Below are positions 56,036 to 64,000 of a stretch of DNA of 64,000 nt, in pieces (the stretch's first letter is position 1; the number at the start of each line of letters is the position of its first letter). Position numbers and translations under genes: made by a program. This stretch comes from Linum tenue (Eukaryota > Streptophyta > Magnoliopsida > Malpighiales > Linaceae). The DNA is taken from positions 65,174,200 to 65,238,199 of the forward strand of contig CAMGYJ010000005.1 in NCBI GenBank assembly GCA_946122785.1, read 5' to 3'. A model generated the notes under the pieces. It did no database searches. It was not told the DNA's origin and was given only the letters and a program-made list of their open reading frames with translations.

Positions 56036-57275
56036 GTTGTTGCTTGGGTCCAACTCCCGGAATTGCCAGTTCACTTCTATCACAGGGAGGTTCTTTTCGC
56101 CCTAGCCAATCTCATTGGACGAACGATGAAATTAGATTATCACACTGAACAACTTGAGAGAGGCAAGTTTGCCCGCCTGGCGGTAGAACTGGATATGACC
56201 AAGCCCCTGCCCACTCGGATTCATCTGGATGGTTTATGGCAAGCAGTCGTTTATGAAAACCTCCCGCGGATCTGTTTCGAATGTGGTTGTATCGGGCACA
56301 CGAAAGAAAATTTTTCTTCACTGAAATCACCTTCCCCCCTAACAATGGTGCTCGTTCAGAACAGTACCCAGACTGCTTCGCCGGAACCTTCACCGCCAGA
56401 GCCGCCGGCGGGATACGGTCCTTGGATGCAAGTAGTGCGCAAATCGCGGAAAGAGAATCACAAAACCTTCCCCAAATAGTGACCAGAATCAAGCAATCAA
56501 GAGTAACGGGCAAAAGCAAGCAGGTAAACATACAGCTAAGTAATCCAACTAAGGAAATTCTCTACAGTCAATGGTTGGTACGCAATCAAGTGGAAGAGGA
56601 AAGGGAGAGGGAAAGACAGATCAAATGAAAGAAAACGGTAACACACAGAAAGGGAAATCAATTCTTATTGAGATTAATCCGCTGCGTCCACAGTAGAAAT
56701 CGAATTCCCAAGTTTGGAGGTCGGTTGCGCCTTCTGATGCTTCTACCTCCAAGCAAGACCAATCAGTGGAAAAGCCCACAATGACACAACAGAACAAAAT
56801 CGGAGTTTTGGACCTGTCTGATATGGTCACTCAAGTAATGGGCCCAAATAACACGCGCATACAAGTTGTCAACGTCCCATCCCTCTTTCTCTCGATGAAA
56901 GAAAATTCTGATCCAAATAGAGAGCCTTCATCGGTGAGGAAGCATTATCGTAAAAAGGAAGCCGAACGACCTTCTCCCCAGAGTAAGAAAAAAGGTTTGA
57001 GTATGAAATCAACAAAGAAACCAGTTCAAATGAACCCCTCTGTGAAGAAGGAAATCAAGCTGGAGCTGAGAGACAAAGTCAAGGATCCCTCCTTCCTTAT
57101 TACCATTCAAGTCATTGAGGAGTTCTTCGCTAAATCACAGCAGGCTAGTTCTGAGAAAACCCTCCTCAAGAGCAATAATGGGAATGATGAGTTGATGGAC
57201 GACTTAGGGACTGAGATTTCTCAATTGAATTTGCTGGAACATGCTGAGCTACAACCTCCCCAAGTTGCGCAGTAG
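56036..57275 (+). pseudogene. LINE (L1-like) ORF1 fragment with CCHC knuckle
   Basis: The readable part starts with W-V-Q-L-P-E-L-P-V near 56044 without an initiator, consistent with 5' truncation. The block through R-G-K-F-A-R-L-A-V-E-L-D-M and the knuckle C-F-E-C-G-C-I-G-H-T-K-E-N-F at about 56275-56316 match plant LINE ORF1 (DUF4283/zf-CCHC_4 type); the last zinc ligand is Phe instead of Cys. The frame breaks after 56479, and a basic Lys/Ser-rich region with another open stretch (56766-57275) follows before tandem stops. ORF1 in such elements binds the LINE RNA. Confidence 0.75.
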
Positions 57276-57301
57276 TGATGTTGTTTCTCTTTTTTATTTC
57301 T

Positions 57302-57353
57302 ATGTCTATGTCTACAACTAATAATTTTTCTGTTCTAGCTTGGAATGTGTGTG
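57302..57353 (+). pseudogene. Start of LINE ORF2 endonuclease, cut by element D
   Basis: From ATG 57302 the peptide N-N-F-S-V-L-A-W-N-V-C matches the first strand of the endonuclease/exonuclease/phosphatase domain that opens plant LINE ORF2. It ends abruptly at the LTR of element D; the remainder would lie beyond the window. Confidence 0.65.
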
Positions 57354-58753
57354 TGACTCGCTCCTACCGTCACTCTAGAAAATGGCCAAGTGTAACCACC
57401 TCCTAAAGCGTAGTATAGCGGGTTTGGGTTTTAATGTCAACTCGGTCCTAGATGTGATGACTACTCCGCGAGTTCTTATTATTTAGCAGTGAAACTTTAG
57501 TGAAGGTCCAAACAAGCAGGCAAGCAAAGCAGGTAAGAAGGTTGTTTTCAAGTCGAGAGAGGTCACCCGGATATGGTTCCCCCTAGATTGCAGTTAAGCC
57601 GGATTGTAATTTGTCAAGTTCAATTTCAATGATAGTTATACTGCGGGAGGTTCTTAAACAGTCTGAATTCTCGACTAAAGGTCTCCAGACCCTCTCAATC
57701 TGAGTCCCCAGCGGGCGACTAACCTCCACCGGAGTAAACAGATTGAGGCCCTAACGAACCAAACCTCCACTACCGAAATAAATCCGGTACCGAATAGTGA
57801 ATTGACTCCTCGACTAAAGTTGCCAATTCACTACCTTCAATCAAGGGTGCTCTATCAACCTAGGCAGATATTCTCTTTCTAGGTTAAAGCATAAACAACA
57901 GGAATTTGATCAGGATTCATGCCATTCAACAAATCAAACCTCAATTGAACATAATCAAATCATAGAATCTGTACTTGGGTTCATACAATCAGACCTAACA
58001 TACAAATCTAGGGTTCTTCATGCCCAGGTGAATAGGAAAGTTACTCCATAGAGAGAGGGGAAATCTAGCTCAGATGCGGAAATCATACTGTGAAGGATGA
58101 TAATCTGCTTCTGGCACTCAATCAGCTCTTCTCCAAGCTCAAGCCGGGCTCCAATGGTGATGGAGATCGATCAAGGACACTTGCAGAATCAGGTTCGTCA
58201 CTTTCTCTCTCTAGGTCGCACTTTTTCTCTCTAAAATTCGGAACCCTTCTCCTTTGGCTGGAAATTGGGTTAAACCCAGAAATTCCCGATCACACGGCCA
58301 GGCCACACGACCGTGTGACTTTCCCAGCTGCCCGTGTGAGTGTTCAAACGCGGCGTTTCGATTAGTGGGCTTCCAGGCATGCTCCACGGTCAGGGCCACA
58401 CGACCGTGTGAATTCTCAGGCTGCCCGTGTGGGATTTATCGAGCCTTCACACGGCCACAACGGGTCCCCTACACGGCCAGTGTGGCTCGTCCATGTAAAA
58501 TGGTGCCACACGGCCACGTCATACGGCCGTGTGGGATTTTAGGCATGCCCATGTGGCTTTTTTAGATTCTCGCCAAACGTCCAATCTTCGTCCAATCGAC
58601 CCCGAACTCGTTCCCAAGCCTTCATTCACGTGCTAGGACCTGAAATATCACAAACAAGAACAACCTAGCGTGAAATCAACCTAAAACGCAGGAATCGACA
58701 TCTCAAACGGCTCAAGAATAGGGGTAAAAACATGTGCAATCAATGGTCTATCA
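57354..58753 (-). repeat. 3' LTR of element D
   Basis: 1400 bp, TG...CA. Palindromes CACACGACCGTGTG at 58304-58317 and 58397-58410, and ATACGGCCGTGTG at about 58520-58533, among further CACACGG half arms. Confidence 0.92.
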
Positions 58754-60194
58754 AATTCCCCCACACTTAACCATTTGCTTGTCCCCAAGCAAACTTAACT
58801 CAAACCAATGCAGCTCTCCAGACCTCTATAGCAACAAAGAACCCCGATCATCGGTAAAGGATTTTCTAGATCATAAAGCAGCTTACGAGGTCAACTGGTC
58901 TTCTAAGACGTCCCCTATCTCTCTCAATGCGAGTTCTAGACTCAAGCCAAGATCATGAGAAGAAGTAGAAGTAAGACAGTCAGTTCATGGATAAAGGGAC
59001 TCACAACATTCACAACCAAGGACTCGTTGTACCGGGGTGCTCTTTCACTTCATTTCACCGTTGGAACCCCTTTTTCTCACTTTGATTTACATTTTTTTTC
59101 TTTTTTCTTTCATTTGGAGGGGTTCCAACTGCAGTCATTTGCACGGTCGACCCTTATTAGTCGAGCAAGAACAATTTCTGTACATCTGGCGTTCGCCAGA
59201 GTACTTCTTTTAACTCCTTTTCCTCAACTCGTGTGGAGGGTCAATGAAATTAAGGGGGGTCGAAAGCTCTATCCGTGCCCTTAAAAACACATCCACGAGT
59301 AGGCAAACCGTTCAACGGGTAGAAGTTTTACTTGTACTAGAGACAGCTTAGCTTCACCTTGTAGGAGTACCCCACTAAGGATCACTAAAATCTCCTCCAA
59401 AACCCGATTATGTGCAATAAACGATGCCGCACACGTTGGGCTTGCCCCATGTTTAAGATTTTGATGATTTCGACATGGAGGACCAACTGCTTTTCATTTC
59501 TCACATGAGCACCATGTTCGATACACGAGTCCATAACACAATCCAAACAGAGTCCACATTACCACATGAATTCAACGGTCTTAGCTCCACTAATTTACAA
59601 AATCAAGCGGCAGAGCAGAGAGCTAGATAGGAAAAATCTTATACTTCAACATCCTCCATAGTGCTACACTACCTCCCTAGGTTGCACATTACTATAGAGA
59701 CTGTCAATTCAAAGCATACTGAGTAGGCAATTTGCATGGAAACACGTACTTGGAGCACTCAAATTTAAAAATTTGGACAGTGGACTAGGCTCCAAGCACA
59801 CAAACAGATCTAATGCAGTCAAAAGAGAAACATCCTCCCACACTTAAGTTCGACATTGCCCTCAATGGAGAAGAGTGAAGGATAAGGGGAACGATGTTAC
59901 CGGTGTGCACGGACTACAGGAGACTGGAAGGGGACCAGTCTGAGTGAAAAGGACTGGAGAGGGGACCAGTCAGGGACATAGGCACAGCTAAAGGGAACAG
60001 AAGAACTCAAACACAATACGTTAGGTCCAATGGTCAGCCCAATATTACATCATCCAAAACAAAAGAAAACAAACCAAAACCAAACCAGTTTGCAATCCGA
60101 CCCAAAACAAAAGAAATAAATGCAAACCGTGGCGGGGTTGCCTCCCCACAAGCGTTTCTTTACCGTCTTTTAGCTGGACGCCCATGGTGGATAC
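58754..60194 (-). other. Element D 3' noncoding tail
   Basis: On the minus strand: post-stop hairpin (60149-60132), internal polypurine-like tract (59848-59834, interrupted by one pyrimidine), stem-loop (59796-59749), hairpin with stem GTTGGAACCCC around a purine-rich loop (59129-59060), pre-PPT hairpin (58794-58773) and polypurine tract (58770-58754). About 58754-59700 is very similar to the tail of element C (19722-20660). No ORF is supported. Confidence 0.78.
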
Positions 60195-63097
60195 TCAGAG
60201 GGGTGCAGGAACAGGTGCCTCCAAGAGTGGATCCACAACGCTCTTGAGGTACAACTTCAGATGGTGGCCATGCACCCGACAGGTGCGACCACTAGCATTG
60301 GTCAGCTCGACCTGGCCATCCGGCAGGATGCAAGCGAGTGAGTACTCGGATGGCCAGGGTGGTCGTGGTCCACCAGGTGGGACCAGCTCATAGTGGTCGC
60401 CACCTTTCTTTCGAGCAGGCTTAGCCACCTGCGGCTTCGGCCGCCACTCCTCCTTAATCTTTTTGGTTGGCGGTAGGTTGAAGGGAGTGGCGGCGAAGGG
60501 GCGAGCGGGGGATCCTACAAAATGAGAGATGCAGGAGGGTGCACGACAGGCTCGTGCACCTGGTGAGAAATAGCATGCATAGGTCTGACTGCAGGCATAT
60601 CACAGTGATCTAATTCATCAAGCAAATGGGAGTGCTCCCCATTCTCAGACACAGAAAAAGTATCATGTTCATTCCCAGCACGCAAGATCAGTTTACCACT
60701 ATGCACATCAATAAGTGCTTTGGCGGTGGCGAGAAATGGTCTACCCAAAATTAAAGGCACATCCACATCCTCATTTATATCCAGAATAACAAAGTCAACA
60801 GGATATGTGAATGCACCTACATTAACAAGCAGATCCTCTATGATACCCCTAGGATGCACAATGGAACGGTCAGCTAACTGAATGCCCATCCTAGTAGCTC
60901 TAGGTTCACCTAGGTCTAGCTTTTTAAACAATTTGTAGGGCATGACATTTATGCTAGCGCCTAGGTCCACCAAGGACTTTCCTACATGCATGCTGCCAAT
61001 AACAAGAGTGATAGTAAAACTCCATGGGTCTTTACGCTTCTCGGGCAGCTTGTTCTGTAGGATAGCAAAACACTCCTCGCTCAGCATCACTGTCGAAAGA
61101 TCCCCAAGTTTCTTCTTGTTGGTGAGGAGATCCTTCATGAACTTGGCGTACTTGGGCATCTTCGACAGTGCCTCCATGAAAGGTATGCTGATGTTGAGCT
61201 GCTTCAACATTGCATTAACTTGGCAAACTCAGTCTCCAGCTTATCTTTGTGTAGTCGAGTGGGGAAGGGAAGCTGGGGTACATGCTCCTTAACCACTGGT
61301 TGTGGTTTGGGAACCTATGCTTCCTTCTCCATCCCCACTTCTGCATCGTCAGCTGGAAGTGTTGAAGCAGCCAGTGGCTCTTCCTCAGTTCCTCCCTAGT
61401 CTGGGCAGGGGCAGTAGATGTTGTCTTGCCACTCCTGGTAAAGATGGCATCCAGCTGCTGGTGAGGCTCGCGAGGATTAGGGATGGTGGTGGCAGACAGA
61501 GTTCCCGGTGCCCTGGTATTATTCTGGCGGGTTATTCCTCCAATCTGATGTTGGAGGTCCTGCAGTATGGCACCTTAGTTCCTCTGGCCTGCCTCCAACT
61601 CGGCGATGTTCTGGTCAATCCTGGCGAAATTGGCCTGACTGGTAGTCATGAATGTCGCTAAAATGTTTTTCAGCTCGGTCATCTGATTATCTGGAGCTGG
61701 AGCTGCTGCTGGCTCGACATACTGACGCTGCGACTGCTGGGATGGTTGCCCCTACCTGGCTGGTAGGGCTGCTGCTGTGGAACTGGCCCCTGTCTAGCCT
61801 GGAAGGGCTGCCTCTGCTGAAAACCACTCACCGGTGCTGGGAAACTAGGGGGTTTAGTGGTGTTGCTATTCCAAGCAAAGTTGGGATGCTGGCGCCACCC
61901 CTCATTATATGTATTGCTGTATGGGTCAAGGCGCCGAGCATTGCCGATGAAGTCCACCTGCTCTTGGGGAGTAGAAGACTCCCGCATAGCCTGGCAGTCT
62001 TCCACCAGATGATTCGGGCTCTCACACCACTGACATTGAGCTACTGGAGGTACAGCCAAACCTCTTCCCGGAATAAGACTGTTGGGCTGCTTCAATGTCT
62101 GTACTAACTCAGCCACCTCCCGCTCTAGCCTAGACCTGGACTCCATGGCGTGCACGCCTTGATCTCAGGAATTCCTGCCTCTGGTGCTCTGTCCCCAGGA
62201 ATGATCTCTGGCCGCCAAGGTACTGATCATCTGGTTCAGTTCGGGTGGAGTCTTAGTAAGAATATCCCCTCCTAGGCATAGAGACTCAATCACCCTCTGG
62301 CTTTCCGGAGAGAGAGCACCGTAGAAGTTCCCCATGGTGAATGCATCACTGAAGCCATGATGGGGACACTGCCAGAAAAATCCCATGTTCCGCTCCCATG
62401 CATCACGAAGTGACTCATCTGGCTCTTGGCGGAAATGAGTGATCTTCCGCTGGATCTCTGTGGTCTTCGATGCTGGATAGTACCTGTGCACGAACTTGTT
62501 GGCCAGATCGTCCCAAGAAGTGATGGATAATGGGAGCTGGGTCTCCAACCACCTCTTAGCATGCCCCGCCAGAGAATGGGGGAAGAGGTGAAGGCAGATT
62601 GCATCATCAGGGACACCGTTCATCTTGAACCCGTTCGTCAGCTGCAAGAAACGGGAAAGATGCACCCTTGCCTCCTCATCCTTCAAGCCATGGAACTGGA
62701 TAGAGGATGTAATGAGTTGAATCCAGCATTGCTTGATCTCAAAGTTATTCGCTGGAATGGACGGATAGAGGATGACAGGGCGGATATCGGCGACTCGTGG
62801 AGTGTAGTAGTACTCCAAGGTGGGACCCGGCGGCGGTGGTGGATGCTGAACCCCATTTGCCTGGGGTATGGGGTTGTTCCCCAAGATCTGATTCACCGGG
62901 GGGACCTGGATAGGTATCCCCTGGGGTGGGTTGTGTTCACGTTCCATCTCGTACTCTTCCTCAGAATCGCTTCTCAAGTGGCCGTCTATGCGCTCCTATG
63001 TAGCTAGTCTAGCTCTTTGTTGTCTCCTAAGTTGGCGAAACGTGCGTTCAAGCTCCGGATCCAACGGCAGTAAACCTCCCGACTGGCTACGAGTCAT
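60195..63097 (-). pseudogene. Element D gag-protease ORF with integrase-like tail, degenerate
   Basis: Begins at ATG 63097 with the same N-terminus as B. Stops occur at 62998-62996 and 62164-62162, with a frameshift or small deletion near 61215 and another stop near 61578. Gag core lies at 62165-62977, the knuckle and linker at 61679-62155, protease at 60515-61210 with D-L-G-A-S and L-I-L-G-R-P-F-L, and the Pro-rich linker and H-G-H-H-L-K-L-Y-L tail at 60195-60428. No polymerase or integrase domain is present between protease and tail, as in B. Confidence 0.85.
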
Positions 63098-63220
63098 GCA
63101 CTATCTGCACACAGTCAAGTAATGCAAACCCGTGAAGGCACAAGTGGGAAAGAACGAACAGTCAATGCGAAAATGAAAATGCTAAAGTAACAGAAATCAT
63201 GTTTCTTCAACAACCTAGCC

Positions 63221-63239
63221 GTCCCAGGCAACGGCGCCA
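63221..63239 (-). promoter_or_regulatory. Primer binding site of element D
   Basis: TGGCGCCGTTGCCTGGGAC on the minus strand, one base different from B and C (T for G near the 3' end). Confidence 0.78.
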
Positions 63240-63245
63240 AAAACT

Positions 63246-63481
63246 TGACTCGCTCCTACCGTCAATCTAGAAAATGGCCAAGTGTAACCACCTCCTAAAG
63301 CGTAGTATAGCGGGTTTGGGTTTTAATGTCAACCCGGGTCCTAGATGTGATGACTACTCCGTGAGTTCTTATTATTTAGCAGTGAAACTTTAGTGAAGGT
63401 CCAAAAAAGCAGGCAAGCAAAGCAGGTAAGAAGGTTGTTTTCAAGTCGAGAGAGGTCACCCGGATATGGTTCCCCCAAGAC
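63246..63481 (-). repeat. 5' LTR of element D, interrupted
   Basis: Matches the first 230 bp or so of 57354-58753, then is broken by unrelated sequence at about 63482. Confidence 0.85.
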
Positions 63482-64000
63482 TAGGGATGGCAACTTTGCC
63501 CATACCCATGAGTTTCTTACTATCCAACCCAATTGGGTAGAGTTTGATGGGTTTGTACCCATACCCATTTACTTTGGGTTGAGTTGGGTTTATATAAAAT
63601 GAATTTGGGTTTGTACCCATGCCCAAATACAAATTACAGTTTGGTACCCAAACTTAATAGATATGCATATTTAGTACCTAAATTTAATTTTTTTGCATAT
63701 AAGTCCTCAAAATATCGATGGAAAATTACGTTTTGATACCTAATTTTTTTTGGTCTTACATTTTGGTACCTAAACTTTTCAAGTTTTACAAATAGATCCA
63801 ATTTTTTGCATGTGTAGTTAAAACACCCTCAAGTAAATGGATATTCATATCCAACTCATACCCATTTAGATTATGGAAGCAATATTCATACCTTACCCAA
63901 ACCCATCTATAAACCCCCAAATCCATATGCACTTCACCCATACCCAACCCATTATCAATGGATCTACTTGGGTTTGGGTATAATTACCCATGGGTGGGTA
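63482..64000. mobile_element. hAT-like non-autonomous element, partial
   Basis: Begins TAGGGATGGCAA within the LTR, the typical end of plant hAT-type elements, followed by many TACCCAT/ATGGGTA words in both orientations. It runs off the window, so the second terminus and duplication cannot be seen. No coding sequence. Confidence 0.55.

Larger units (their letters stand above)
57354..63481 (-). mobile_element. Element D: non-autonomous gag-protease retrotransposon related to B
   Basis: Minus-strand element with a complete 3' LTR (57354-58753), an internal region of about 4.5 kb (58754-63245) and the beginning of its 5' LTR (63246-63481), which a hAT-like insertion interrupts. Internal organisation equals element B after removal of C: gag, knuckle, protease, Pro-rich linker, integrase-like tail, hairpin-rich 3' tail; no RT, RNase H or integrase core. 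Several stops and frameshifts make it older than B. Confidence 0.9.

Overview
This is a plant nuclear genome window, almost certainly from a dicot. It has GT-AG introns, a TIR-NBS-LRR immune receptor gene, a U1 snRNP factor gene, an endogenous caulimovirid fossil and dense nested LTR retrotransposons. Only three host genes look intact: a TNL receptor (31636-35800, +), a CTD-phosphatase-like SSP4-type gene (39315-42778, +) and a PRP39-type splicing factor (46038-52168, -). The rest is transposable-element, viral-fossil or low-complexity sequence.

Layout. 1-4985: decayed endogenous pararetrovirus, ordered coat-protein tail, protease, RT/RNase H, viroplasmin-like ORF, 35S-like promoter, movement protein. 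5041-8581: EDS5-like MATE transporter pseudogene lying directly downstream of that viral promoter. 9074-9173: 100-N assembly gap. 9174-29305: an Athila-type Ty3/gypsy element (A, +), split by a second element (B, -, 11092-25320, TSD CTACA), which is itself split by a third (C, +, 15256-22089, TSD CTGCC). B also carries a hAT-like MITE in one LTR. 29306 to about 31215: decayed Ty1/copia 3' end, into which A inserted. 31636-35800: TNL. 36150-37600: copia debris, including a miniature LTR element with 77-bp LTRs. 39315-42778: phosphatase gene. 46038-52168: PRP39 gene, convergent with the phosphatase gene. 52169-56035: AT-rich, no gene recognised. 56036-57353: LINE fragment. 57354 to about 63481: element D (-), a close relative of B, interrupted in its 5' LTR by a hAT-like element that runs off the window.

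The most interesting signal is in the retrotransposons. A encodes the end of pol plus an Athila ORF. B and D encode only gag-protease followed by a short tail resembling the end of integrase, with no RT, RNase H or integrase core. C encodes only an acidic 404-aa protein with no recognised domain. Despite different coding content, all four share the same ordered noncoding architecture after the main ORF: a hairpin just past the stop codon, an internal polypurine-like tract, a second hairpin, a hairpin with a purine-rich loop, a hairpin abutting the terminal polypurine tract, then the LTR. Several stems differ between elements in a pairing-preserving way. Each LTR family also carries its own short palindrome word built around a CGGTCG/CGACCG core at the same relative place. 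This looks like a shared cis-signal set by which a helper could mobilise several non-autonomous families. That interpretation is inference; the structures themselves are read directly from the sequence.
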